This document shows, one piece after another, positions 11,677 through 22,632 of a stretch of 64,000 bases of DNA. A program made the translations under genes and the position numbers. The stretch is from contig CAJNDS010000511.1 in assembly GCA_905221605.1 (NCBI GenBank), positions 1 to 64,000 of the forward strand, written 5' to 3'. The stretch is from Symbiodinium natans. Its lineage: Eukaryota > Sar > Dinophyceae > Suessiales > Symbiodiniaceae. The notes under the pieces are model-generated. The model did not search any database, had not been told where the DNA came from, and saw only the letters and a program-made list of their open reading frames with translations. Position 1 is the stretch's first letter, and the number at the start of each line of letters is the position of its first letter.

Positions 11677-12381
11677 ATGAGCACTGGCAGCACTGGCATG
11701 CGAGGTCCGACTCCGACTCCCATGCAAGGTTCTCCGGCACCCTCAATGCCAAGCTCCTCAGGGGGCCATTCCTTGAATCAAGGCATGATGCAACAGATGC
11801 AACAGATGCGACAGATGCGACAGATGGGGCAGATGGGGCAGATGGGGCAGATGGGTGAGGTCAAGATTCCAATCAAGCCTGGGAACTCAAGTACCACCGA
11901 GCTTGCAAAAGGCGCATCAGAGCCACCCGACATGTTGCAGCTCCACCTTGCGGGCAAGTGCTACCCGTGTGTCGCATATGCCCTGAAACCCGCTGGTTGT
12001 TTTAAGGGCGCAGAGTGCATGCATTGCCACCACTGCAATGCCAAGGAAGCCAAAGCAAGGCGGCGGGAACTACAGCAGGCAGCTCGCAGGCGCAAGCGAA
12101 TGGAGAACGCTTTGACCAAGGAAGGCAGCGAACGTTGGGACAACGAGTGGGACAACGAGGGCTTCGATGGGCTTGGTCACCAGACTCAGACTCCGATGGA
12201 AATTCCGATGGAAATCCCAAAGAGCACCCCTCCACATCCGCAACCTGCGCAACCTGTGGCACAACCACTGGAGTCATTGGAGACGTTGTTCGACCAGATC
12301 CCCACAGCTCCTCCGTGCCCAGTGTTGCCGGATGTCCAGCCCCGTTTCGGAAGTTCCGGCAAGCAGTCTTTCTGGCTGTGA
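11677..12381 (+). CDS. Cys/His finger protein with Met/Gln repeat
   Basis: A 234-residue protein. The N-terminus is Pro/Ser/Met-rich, with a MQQMQQMRQMRQMGQ-type repeat around residues 38-60 encoded by imperfect ATGCGACAG/ATGGGGCAG trinucleotide-phase repeats. Residues 95-120 form the core: Cys95, Cys98, Cys108, Cys114, Cys117, His118, His119 and Cys120, including C-x9-C-x5-C-x3-H, close to a CCCH zinc finger (usual C-x8-C-x5-C-x3-H). An Arg/Lys-rich helix (126-141) follows at once. This finger-plus-basic-helix block matches a family that I recall as expanded in dinoflagellates and that is presumed to bind RNA. The tail is acidic and then Pro-rich. The start is the first ATG of an uninterrupted frame ending at TGA. 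RNA binding is inferred, not shown. Confidence 0.65.
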   Translation: MSTGSTGMRGPTPTPMQGSPAPSMPSSSGGHSLNQGMMQQMQQMRQMRQMGQMGQMGQMGEVKIPIKPGNSSTTELAKGASEPPDMLQLHLAGKCYPCVAYALKPAGCFKGAECMHCHHCNAKEAKARRRELQQAARRRKRMENALTKEGSERWDNEWDNEGFDGLGHQTQTPMEIPMEIPKSTPPHPQPAQPVAQPLESLETLFDQIPTAPPCPVLPDVQPRFGSSGKQSFWL

Positions 12382-15300
12382 CTCCCCGAAGTTTTTGAAG
12401 GTTTGTGGCAGCTCTCGAAACTGCGGCTGTTTGCGGCTTGCTGCCAGTAGCCGTACTGTCGTACTCCACTTTCTTTACCTAGCTCTTCTGTGTCTCTTTG
12501 CAGTTCTTGGGTGAGAATGCAGAGCAATTCCATTCAAGGCCGTGGCAGAGCAAACTGCAGTAGCATGCAGAGAGAGTCCTAGTCTGGAATCTGCACGAGG
12601 AGGAAAGCTTCGGAAGGTTACCGGTTCGCAGCAGGGTGCAGCCGAACGGCTCACTGCTCGCACCGTTCAAGGGGACCAAAGCTACCTGCGAGTTGACAGA
12701 TTGGTGCTGTCACAATCCATTCCGGCCAACAGCCAGAGTCACGATTCGAGTTGAACATTGCACGCTCCAGTTTGAGCAGGAAGGCGCCGCGGTGGATCCA
12801 GATGGTTCACTAGATTCACTAGTGAATTGGTAGCTGCCCTGCGCTGCATAGAATCGCAGAACCGTGCACGACTGAGAACGGCAACAGCAACAGGTCTTTC
12901 TAGCACATGGCGAAATTGCATTGACTGTACATGGAACTGAACCTTTACAGAGCCTCCTCGAGAACCTAGCTTGCTGCCTTGAAATACCGCAGAACGGAGA
13001 AAGGTCAACACCGATCCTATCCAACTGCGTGCTCCCAGCCCTGCATAAACTGGAGCAGAGAGGTCTGTGTGGACACAGACCCTCCTTCACAAGATCCTTG
13101 TTACGGTTGTCCAGTTTGGGGCAACATGAGTGGGTAGCTTGCCGCCGTAACTTTTGCAGTGGTAGCTGGCAGTGCGCACTCGTTCCCGATGTCGGACAAG
13201 ATACCCACATTTGTTACCGAGTCGTTCTGCTCTGGCAGGTTTTGAAGCGACCTTAGACGTTACTCCAGACAGAGCCGTGCTTTTCCAGCGCTTACCTTTC
13301 GCATCATCTTGGTGCATCTTGGTAGTGAAGAACGGCCATGATTTCCCGATGAAGGGTGCCCTGCAGCCAACAGTCTGCATTCTGGCTAGAGTTGCTGCCG
13401 GTGCTAGTAGACAGTGAATGGGGTAAGCGAGCTCCAAGTATTGATGTAACCTTGTACTTACCACTACATGTGAGGTCTTTGGCTTTGACATCCAGCAAAT
13501 TCACCAGGGGGTGACAAAAGATGTAGACAAGATGATTGGGTGTGGGCTTATTCATCTACTGCCTTCTATTTGCTTTGTGAGCTGCCCTGCCCCCGAGTGC
13601 CGGCATCTAGCACTTGTGTATGGCATGACATGCTGCAGTTTGGCAGGCATGACAGACCGTGATTTGATGTTGACACTTGCCAGTCTTGTGGCCGGAGTTG
13701 CCTGGGCCCACCATAGGAGTCCATTGACTGGCCTAAGCCATGGCGTCTTCCCATAACTGCGCAAGTGCTCAAAGTCCTTAAACGAGTGCAGAATAGGGAA
13801 TGTTGCAGACGAGCGCTTGGAAGTTTCTGGGGAGCGTTCACATCTCCGGCCGGCAAAGACAAGTCTTTTGTCACAGCCGTCAAGATTTTTGCAATCCCTG
13901 AACCCACAACAAAGCACGTTACTCGGGAGGCTTAGGCCCAAGCCCGTAAAGCCTCACAACGAATGCGCCACCGATATTTGGTCTCAATGCTTCTGTTGCA
14001 AAGCTTCCGCCCAGAAGGAAAGCCTCCCTGAAGTTTGTCGTCCAGCATGTACGCTCGGAGGACGTCCGATTGCGGCCCTGGCGCCTCTCAGCCCCAGTAG
14101 TCCCCAGTACTAGACTCATGAAGTCACGTCATCTTGCGCCTCAGCAATCTGCATCTCTTGTCATGCGCTTCTGTATACGGACAAGCACGACGGGTTACTC
14201 CTGTGCATCTTTTGCGGGTGACTATGTTCTTGCTCCTGCAGTGAACTCCTCTGATGAGTAGAAATTAGAAACATATACACGCATGTTCAAAGTTAACTTG
14301 TGCCTTACATAATGGCGGATTCACATCATGAACAGCAACGTTGTTGACACACACAATCTGTAACATCCATGGTTTGAAGTTTGGCTACTTGTTTTGCCAA
14401 GAAATTTCACGTAGGAGCCTGCCTGGTCACATTGCAAGACTCTACAACTCAAGCAATGCTCCCGAAATCTCCCGAATATCAGCCGGCACAACGGCACGGC
14501 GTCGCAAGACGATTCGGTATCAGGTTAGGAAATCAGCGTACTTTAAGTGCCACTGAGAGCAGTCAAATTCTCACTTAGGGGCTCTGGGGAGGCGCCCCAA
14601 TCAATGAATCGAATTCAGATGCTGCAATGCATGGCCGATCCGGGGCCTGAGATTGCTTAAGGAAACCGTGATTATAGCCCCCCCCCCTTTTTCCAGAGGA
14701 TATGAGCGTCACAGGACTCCAGGGTTGAGTCATGCAGCACCTTTGTCTAGATCCGGCAGATTCTTGCAGCAAGAAGATGTTTCACTTGTCCGAGCGGCTA
14801 GGTCCTCGACTTTTTGCTCCAATCTTGATCATGATGTGAATGATGTGCTTCATGCGAGAGATGACTCAAAACGATGGGCCATCCTGCTTGAGCTACTTGG
14901 TGTCTGAGCTTAAGCCCTGACAGGACAGGACCGTCCGCCCTAAACCCTCAAGAGCTTGAAGCCCCGAAAGACTTCATCGTTTGAGCCCTCAAGCCCACAA
15001 GCCGCCTAGCCCATCCAGGCTGGGCCACTATGGCACATGACTAGGAACACCAAGGGTTTTCTCTGAACCAGCCCAAGTCACAACATGTTGAAGCTGTCTG
15101 TCCAGGAGCAGCGAGCCCCGCACCTCTTCTGAACTCTGGGTTCTGGGGACGGTTGTGTGTAAAAACCATCAAGGCTGTTGTGGGACGATGTGAGGAAACT
15201 CCGTTCTCACGTTGCCCTCAACGTCTTGCCTAGTGTCACCTTCCGTCTTTCCCACAGATTCACCTGTACTGCTTCTCATCATCGCAATTTCTTGTCCAAC

Positions 15301-16573
15301 GCCACATGAGATGCACGCCTCAAACCCGAAGCCAAGCCGCAGAGGATCGGGGGTCAAAGCGAGGAAGAGTTCGGTGGAGGTGGAAGGGGCGCCCGCTCAA
15401 CTCACTCCGTTGCGCACCATCAGTCCAAGGCTCCGTCCACTTCTAGGAGCTATTGTTCTTTGTGAATGAGTTCTAGTTCAGGTTTTTGTGAGATTTCAGT
15501 GCAGATTTTGAATATCAGGGGTGCACCATCAGTCCATGGCAGCCCCCGGAGTTCAAGGTTTTGAGGATTTCGTCCGCGAACGGCGCAACAGCGGCACAGG
15601 GGCAACGGCACAACGGGTCCGACCACGTGCTCCATCAGGCACGCGCTCCCAGCACGGCGCATCGGTGGAGCGGCGCCATGGCGTAGACACGACCCGTGCC
15701 GCAAGGGCGTGCGCAAGGCACGGCGCGTTGGCGTACGCTCCGCATGGCTGGCCCTGTCTGCACCTGGCGCGGCGCAACGGTGCGACGGCATAAAACCCTT
15801 TTCGCACATCCATCCTGTCTGTGATGGAACAGTTAGCATTTGGGATTTATGGCTTGGGTTTTGGGGGCAGGGTGCGTGCAGCCACCAGGTTGAAATGCTT
15901 CATTCGAGACCATCCCAAAGCGCAGTCTTTGGGAACGACTCAGAAGTCTGCTGAACTGAGGTGCCTTTGCGTACCATGAGACAGGAGGTGGCACCAGCAT
16001 TTAGCCTGGCAGGAACTTTGAGTTGTTCTGAGGGCCCGGGTCTGGATTGGATGCGGCACACCTCTATATCGAAGTTGCTTTAGAGTTTGATACTTTGCCC
16101 AAAAGCCGAACAGAGACCCCAAGTAGCCTGAGAAGTGCGAAGGTGCAAGTACTCATGGCTGTCAGAGCCCGAGCCAGGCCACACTTGCGGTGAACTTGCC
16201 ACCAGCAGCCGGCTATCTCAAGGTTGAAGAGAGCCAGGCGCCGCATTCGAAGCGTTTAGGCTTAGTGACATAGTGGGTCCCTGTTCCAGTCCCTTACCTA
16301 GAAGGGATAGCGTTCGATACTCTTAGCTGCAGAAAGCGTATGTTTATGCACAAAGATTTCGCTTTCAAGGTGTAGTTGTTCGACATAGCTGTCCTGCCCA
16401 AAAAGCATGACCCAAAAAGAGTAGGTCTGATTTTGCCTTAGCAGAAGCAACCACGAGCAGCTAGTAGGACCCCGTTTTAACGGGGCACAGATACCCCACG
16501 AAGACTCTCCGGGTTAACTTTCGGTTAATAGAGGTCTTACTAGGGACTGTCATAAAAGGGGAAAGGGCGCAAC
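12382..16573. other. Long stretch without a supported gene
   Basis: Only short, mutually overlapping frames. A degenerate telomere-like patch lies near 14910-14955. At 16470-16485 a hairpin is possible (CCCCGTT / AACGGGG), just upstream of a 167-codon frame (16574-17077) that has an equally open antisense frame and no motif. Confidence 0.5.
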
Positions 16574-17412
16574 ATGCGAGCACCTGGGTGTGGTGTTGTG
16601 GCCTTGGCTCCATGTAGCAAGTGTGTCCACACGCACTTAAACGAGTCCTTAGGCATGACCCGAGCGTCCTCCCTGCCGACTCCAGGCCAATGCGCCGTTT
16701 CGGACATTGATGCTGGAGAACATGCGCTGGTCGTCGGAAACCTTGCCCCTGCAGTGTTGCCCCAAGTGGGTCCGTGTGGGTTCCAACATCCCTTCCGCAA
16801 AGCTCTCGCCAAGTCTAGAACAGTCAACTGTAAACCTCGGAAAGGCCGAAGGCTGTCCCCCGACTTAAGTGACGTTCGGAAGCTCAAGCCCTTTACTTTG
16901 CCCAAGGTATCGTTTCGAGGCTGCCCACTTCCAAGCACAGGGCCCCACGGAAGCAGTAGGATGTGCTCCAATTCGGCATTCTCGCCGTTTCGGGGGCTTG
17001 TCGTGGAGGCTGTTGGCATGCCAAAGGGCGGAGGTGGTGTTGGGAGAAAGCGAAGTGGATCTTCGGTCTCAGGTTGAATCGTGAGCTTGCAGCGACAGTT
17101 GTAGCCGCTGCAATGGACTTCAGGTGAGCGCCGGGTTCTGCTGAACGATTGGACCTACGATCCCAAGCTAACAGTCGCGAAGACGCAGAGAGCGCCGGTT
17201 CATCCACTAGGGCAGTAGGGGGCTGCTCGAAATTTTCTTGTCAAAGTTTCAGTTTCAGTACTGTGACCTTTGGTGTGTTCCTGAGTGTGTTTACACTATC
17301 TGTAGGGTTGAAGAAGGTTGTGAGGATTTTTGCATTGTCACGAAGCTCATGTTTAATTACTCAGCTGCTTTGCCCAACCCCAAAGCCACGCGCCCGAACA
17401 CTAGTTTCAGTC

Positions 17413-18762
17413 ATGCGGTGCCTGTGGTCCTCGCTTCTGGCTGGCACCATGTTCATGGCGGTGTCCACTGGGGCTTGGTGGTCTTGGACCACTTGGACCT
17501 ACATCCGATCGCTCGAAGCACGCTTGGAGACCCACCTGGCCGCTTTGGAAGCGGGCCTTGAGGTGAACAAGCGGATCAAGGGCGTCACTTCAGAGCCAAG
17601 TCCTGATGGGCAAGATGTGCTTCCAAAGACTTTGCCCATGCGCTTGCCAAGGCGCTTGTCCGAGAAGGAAGTTACGGTGGCATCAGAGGACTTTGACTCA
17701 TGGAAGACCTACCTCACGCATGGACATGGTTGGTGGTTCGCCTATTTAAACTCCGTGGTGCAGTTTGGCGACGAAACGGGTTGTGAAGAGCTTGAAATGC
17801 CTTTCTATTCCTACCAGTATGGGGCACCACTATGTCAGGACATGAGTGTCATTGAGAACGTCACCAAATATGCAATGGATGGCAATGAAGAGCGGCTCTT
17901 CTCTGTACTTGAGAAGCACCCTGACCAGGACCTGAAAGATTTGGCCCTGGCTTCAGCTGCCTTTGGCTTGCCAGTCGTCAGAAGAATAATTGATGACGAG
18001 CTGGATCGTGCTTTTTTTGAAATGCAGTATGCAAAGGAGGAGTGGCGTCTTGGTAGCCGCAAAGAAATTGTCCGACGCTTGTTCACAGACGGAGCATCTG
18101 GCAATTCCAACTTTGTTGACGTTGGCTTTAAGCTTGCAATGAAGGAGGAACTTCAAGTTGAGCCTGAACTGCTCCGATTGCTTACTTGGGGAACCTTGAG
18201 GAGGTGGCTTTTACCAAGTCTGTCCACTGCTAAGTCCAATCCCTTTTCTTCTTTTTTCGGCTTTCAGATGGCCCTGCAGCAAGCAAAACTTGGCCATGGA
18301 ATCAAGGGTCTTCCGGCGTCTGTCTTCCAGTATGCCATAGATCATCCAGAATTTCTTGATGAGAGGAGCAGTGAAGATCGCACCTTGTTGATGGAGGCAA
18401 GCTCACTGCATTCTTGTGCTGAGCCAGGAAAGGACGATCCTCCTGACAACCAGCCTGCTTTGGCTCGCCGCCTTCAAGAAGAAGATCCGTGCCAACTGCC
18501 GTACTACACCGTCAAGAGTATGCATGAGGCACTGGGTGTGTCCTTCACTGCCATGGACGAGGTGGGCAAAAACGCTGCGATGGTGGCTGCGCAGCACGGA
18601 GCCTTGGACAGAGCAAAGGGTCTTCAGAGCGCCATGCTCGAAGAGGAAATGAAGAAGCAGCCGTGGATCTACCACTTCCCATTCATGCTTTCTTTTGTGC
18701 TGGTACTGCACATGGCGCTTGCCTTGGTGACCTTACTATTTGACTGCTGCTCCGGTGGATGA
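17413..18762 (+). CDS. Multi-pass membrane protein with helical-repeat region, N-terminal part (up to in-frame TGA)
   Basis: I do not recognise the family. The ATG at 17413 directly follows TTTCAG (17405-17410), a likely splice acceptor. The frame is open upstream to 17149, but that part looks non-coding. Residues 3-22 form a signal-anchor-like hydrophobic stretch, followed by a charged helix (about 30-55). A long region then contains ankyrin-like helical pairs, for example DGNEERLFSVLEKHP and GKNAAMVAAQHGALDRAK. A strong membrane segment lies just before the end (about 422-446, PFMLSFVLVLHMALALVTLL). The frame stops at TGA 18760-18762, but the same frame continues for another 272 codons with obvious membrane helices, so this is the first part of one gene. 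Possible explanations are a nonsense mutation, recoding, an unseen intron or a base error. Confidence 0.6.
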   Translation: MRCLWSSLLAGTMFMAVSTGAWWSWTTWTYIRSLEARLETHLAALEAGLEVNKRIKGVTSEPSPDGQDVLPKTLPMRLPRRLSEKEVTVASEDFDSWKTYLTHGHGWWFAYLNSVVQFGDETGCEELEMPFYSYQYGAPLCQDMSVIENVTKYAMDGNEERLFSVLEKHPDQDLKDLALASAAFGLPVVRRIIDDELDRAFFEMQYAKEEWRLGSRKEIVRRLFTDGASGNSNFVDVGFKLAMKEELQVEPELLRLLTWGTLRRWLLPSLSTAKSNPFSSFFGFQMALQQAKLGHGIKGLPASVFQYAIDHPEFLDERSSEDRTLLMEASSLHSCAEPGKDDPPDNQPALARRLQEEDPCQLPYYTVKSMHEALGVSFTAMDEVGKNAAMVAAQHGALDRAKGLQSAMLEEEMKKQPWIYHFPFMLSFVLVLHMALALVTLLFDCCSGG

Positions 18763-19581
18763 GAGTGGTGGCTTGTGCGAGATTTTTTGATGAAGAACGG
18801 TCTGCTGACGGCATGCAATGTCCTGATCCAGTATCTCGTGGTACCTGAGGTGCTCCTCGACCCCAAGGCCATGCTGGAAGTCTACTACAACATACATCTG
18901 CCTGCCAGCTGGCCCATCTTTGGCTTGCTCACAGCTATATTCACCGTCTACACGATCTATGACCTTAATGATGCCCTTCGCCTCGAACGAGAGGGCTTTG
19001 GGGTCCCAAGTGTGCAGGCTGCGAATGTGTACCAGGACCCAAAGGTATCCATCTTGACGTGCATGCACACCTTCTTGCTCTCTTGCATCTTCGTCTGCAT
19101 GTATTGGAACAAAGTGGTGGGTCCTGTCCAGATGAATCTTTTCACCAGATTCTGTTGGGCCTTCGCGCTGTTCGTGCAGTACTACCTCAGCTCTAAATTC
19201 CGATCAAGTCCACAGGCCTCCCAGGGACTTGAACATTTCGGCCGGTGGGCTGTGTGTTTGGAGGACCAATGCGGCAACAACTTGTGGGCAGTCCTCTTGA
19301 AAAAGGGCAAGCTGGAAGCAGACGGGGAGCCAGCTCCACTGCTGAGCCGGCCCGAGGTGCTGCTGCGTTTCTTAATGGATTACATCGCCAACGGCTTCTT
19401 CCGCATTTTGATCCTGTACTCCCTTCCGGTTTTCTTGGCCACTTCTGAGCAGGCCAGTGACTTCGCCCTAAATGCATTCGCGGTGACCTTCATCTCGGAG
19501 ATAGACAACCTGTCCGAGCCTGCGGAGTACCAGATTGAAGGGTACAAATCCCTAGAGAGCGGAAAGCGCGAAACTAAATGA
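18763..19581 (+). CDS. Multi-pass membrane protein, C-terminal part (in frame after TGA)
   Basis: Same reading frame as the preceding piece, starting immediately after its TGA. It has 272 residues with about five or six hydrophobic segments: LTACNVLIQYLVVPEVLL, WPIFGLLTAIFTVYTIYDL, a long pair beginning SILTCMHTFLL, and a final pair including FRILILYSLPVFLATSE and FALNAFAVTFISEIDNL. There is no good start of its own: the first ATG (18790) would remove only a few residues and lies inside the first helix region. The topology together with the ankyrin-like N-terminus suggests a channel- or transporter-like protein, but no pore motif is visible. Function unknown. Confidence 0.6.
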   Translation, partial: EWWLVRDFLMKNGLLTACNVLIQYLVVPEVLLDPKAMLEVYYNIHLPASWPIFGLLTAIFTVYTIYDLNDALRLEREGFGVPSVQAANVYQDPKVSILTCMHTFLLSCIFVCMYWNKVVGPVQMNLFTRFCWAFALFVQYYLSSKFRSSPQASQGLEHFGRWAVCLEDQCGNNLWAVLLKKGKLEADGEPAPLLSRPEVLLRFLMDYIANGFFRILILYSLPVFLATSEQASDFALNAFAVTFISEIDNLSEPAEYQIEGYKSLESGKRETK

Positions 19582-20392
19582 TATCTGGTACTGATGTATA
19601 TTTAGCCTATTTAGACTTAGTCTAAGTGCTGGACTGATCAGTTCCCACCTGGCACAATGCGGCTGGTGGGAGTTGCCTTGAGGTTGAGTGAGTCCTTCAG
19701 CGACCCGCCCGTTCTTAGGAGTGTGATCCAATGATAAACGAATATTCCTATGCTGGGCTGCGGCTGTAACAGACGGCTGTAACAAAGAGATGCTCGATCC
19801 CAAGCCTGCACAAACCAGGCTGTGAAAAGGCTTCTATTGTTCTTTCTTTCTCATGATGTGAGAGTGTTGATGCGAGGAGACCCCTCTCCGATTTATTTGC
19901 GAGGGTGAGCAGAGAATTTGCGACAAGTGAGGTCGTTTTGCTTCCGCGCAGAGAAGAGAAGCTGCTTCTGCGTGGACAGGATGGCCCAGGGTTTGTCAAC
20001 AGTTGCAGTTTATTAGGCCTTTTTCGGCTAAGTCCTTGCCGCTCTGAAGATCTTGAGGGTTTAGGGATAAGCGGACATCCCAAGCTTTAACCATGAGAGG
20101 CCTCATCCCTAGCATGGGACCCGCAGGTTCGGGATGGACTTGGCACCTTCGCGGATACTGCGCCCGAGAGCCTTGGATGTCTTGGGTGGACGCCTTGGAT
20201 TTGTTTTCAGGTGCTTTGGAGTCCTTGTCGACTGTGTACAAGCCTACACCAACTCTGTTGCCTCCGGAGGCCTATAGTGGCTGCACGATCCCGAATCTGA
20301 AGTCTGGAAGCCCAAGGACTGTCCAGCTGATCTCTAGCGCAACAGACGCCGCCTGGCACGGGCAGCAAGATGACAGTTCCTCAATTGGTGGG
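19582..20392. other. Mostly non-coding; one possible forward exon near 20207-20403
   Basis: After TTTTCAG (ending 20209) a forward frame is open to the TGA at 20401-20403 and contains a Ser/Thr-rich sequence with one Cys. The reverse strand is open over the same bases. Not called. Confidence 0.35.
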
Positions 20393-20576
20393 CCTTCTTT
20401 GTGAGTGCGATACAGGCTCCTGATCAAAGAGTAGCTGAAGACAGCTTGGAGTGAGTGGAAGAGGGTGAGCGCCCAAAGCATCGCCGTGTGCCTGTAGCCA
20501 AGGAGAAGGGACTTCGTGCGCTCACCGTAGCCCGCCCGCGAAGAGATCTTGTCATTGCTCCATGCTGGTTCTACAG
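20393..20576 (-). CDS. Candidate reverse-strand exon (hydrophobic)
   Basis: On the reverse strand, CCCTGTAG is followed by an open frame encoding a basic segment and a hydrophobic helix-rich stretch (AMLWALTLFHSLQAVFSYSL), ending near an AAG|GC that could be a donor. It would be the only reverse-strand gene piece in the window, so treat it with caution. Forward frames overlap part of it. Confidence 0.22.
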
Positions 20577-21319
20577 GGTGCTGTGAAGAGTCGGAGTCTC
20601 CAAGAATGTCCGAGGAGTTTCAGCAGGGCCAGATGTCGGCCGCGGAGTACTCGCCCAGGAGCCCGGGGGATGAAGTCCTCCTCGAACTCCCAAAGGTCAA
20701 AAGCCCCGAAGCCCGAGAGTCCCCCAGTTCCTCCCAAGTTCCTACGCCTCCAGGAAGGTTGGGGAGTCCATCGCCCTGATCCAATCCGTGGCCAAGGGGT
20801 TGGAACCTGCCCAGCAGCTGCAGCTGTGGCAGGCTTTGGGGAGAGACTGACGTGTCCAGAAAGAGCTGGGGTGTCAGGGTTTGAGGTTTAACGGGTTTGA
20901 CGTCTGGCCCACACGGACATTGAGCAGTTTTCGCTCTTGGGGTTGTCCGCATCGGTACCTATGGACCAAGTCTCCACAGGTTCAGGGTTTGGCCAAAATG
21001 CTGAAGACTCTGGCCAAATACGACATTCTTTGATGTCTCTCCAGTTGCTAACTTCACGCTTCACGTCCCAGGCACCCGCTCGAGCCCCAAACCCTCTGAA
21101 TCAATCCTATGCTGTATACGCCTAAGCCTTACAAACTTAGAAGCCTTGCCTGATCCCCCAAAACCCTGGAGCCCAAGGCTGTCAAGGCCAAAGCCCGGCA
21201 GTCTAACGCCCGCACACAAAACGATTTGGCGGCACTTTGGGGGCTGAAGTCTCCAGGTTTTCAGGTCCGGACTCCCCAACTGCACGGGGTTGGATTGGAG
21301 ACTTGAGATAGTTTTTCAG

Positions 21320-22632
21320 GGTTCGGGCCAGGATGTGGGCTATGCTGCGTTGAGCGACGCCGTCAACATCTCTGTGACCAATTGCTCGCAGGACACCTCG
21401 TTCAACCAGAGCGAACAAGATACCTTGATATACCATGGCGGTTGCCCCAAATGAGGGTCCCCTTTTTTTTGGAGGCCCTTTACGAAAACAACCTCCCACA
21501 ACAAGCAATGCCGTTTGTGAGAAAGCAGGCCATACCGTTTGCAAGAAAAAACCCTTGTTTAGGACATCAGGACAAGGACCCCCATCAACCCCTGCCATCT
21601 GGCAGGACTGTGGATCCAATGGGGCGTGCTCGGCTTCAAACTATGCTGAGATCTCAGCAGCTGTGGCCCAATGCCCCATGCAGCTCTGCATGAGACTGTG
21701 GTAAGGTTGTTATGGCTGGGAGTACTGTGTTGGTGACGAATGCGACTTGGCTGAAAGGGGAGGGATGGACCAGGACGGAAGGACAGTTGCGGAGAAGTGG
21801 ACCGCCGAACAACCGAAAAACGCATCAAGTTGAGTTTGCCAAGAGCCCCGTTTCACAGGCAAGATACGTAGATCTGCCATCTAAGTATTGTCACACTCCA
21901 GAACGACTTGAAGGCTCCGATGTCGAGCAGCCTATGTATGAGTTCCGATCCATGCTAGACCAGTAGCGTCTATTTCGAAAGCCATTGATCAAAAGTTGAA
22001 AAGTCGATGCTCGGATAACCACGAAGCCTCCGGCAAGGCGACCCGTGACACGCCAGTCTCCAGTGGGCAGAGATTGGTCGAGGTGCAAAGCTCCGTGGCG
22101 CTAAACTTCTCCATTGATGTTTTTTTTCTCTGCTGCGCCCCTCTGAATGCTCCCCGCAATTGGACGCTGTTTTTCAATCAGTGTCTATAGTAGGTACTTT
22201 CGAAACAAGGTCCCGTAGGGACCCCCCCCCTGAAGGGGGGCACACGGACACCGGAAACTTCAATGCCCGAGGTTGGACGCGCTGTGCCTGCAATGCTGGC
22301 TGGCAGGGAGAGGCATGTGAGCTTCGGACCTTCGAGGAGCCTTGGCTTGAGCTCATGGCCCCTGAAGGGTTTAGGCGGGAGAAGGCACGAGTAGGGCATG
22401 GGCGTCTAGCCACACACAACCCACACGCCCATGTAATTCGTTCAAGGATTGCAAGGTTGCAAGGGTGCGGCAAGATGTAAAAGGAGATCTAGGACGTGAC
22501 GCAAAGCCGGTGAAGGCCCAGTCCCAGCAGCTCCTCACCGGGGCCGTGGTGGAGGCCCTTCGTGGCCTCCTCAGCTCTCCGCTGCAGCTGCAGGCCGGAG
22601 AGCACAACAGCGACTTTATGAGCAGCATATGA
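21320..22632 (+). CDS. Candidate multi-exon gene with Cys-rich and EGF-like segments
   Basis: Exon-like blocks on one strand. (1) 21320 to about 21440, after TTTTTCAG, has several N-x-S/T sites. (2) 21606-21700, after CATCTGGCAG, has five cysteines and ends at TG|GTAAGG. (3) 22272-22336 encodes TRCACNAGWQGEACEL, the C-x-C-x(n)-G-x-x-C end of an EGF-like domain, and ends at GAG|GA. (4) 22447-22632, after TTCAAG, has 61 residues and ends in TGA. Blocks 3 and 4 join in phase with a GA donor. The link between blocks 1-2 and 3-4 is not resolved, and other exons must be missing. An extracellular role is likely from the cysteines and glycosylation sites. Function unknown. Confidence 0.4.

Noticed and set aside
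16540-17077. 167-codon forward and 159-codon reverse frames
   Set aside because: Both strands are open over the same bases, neither has a motif, and no splice chain links them to the membrane protein gene.
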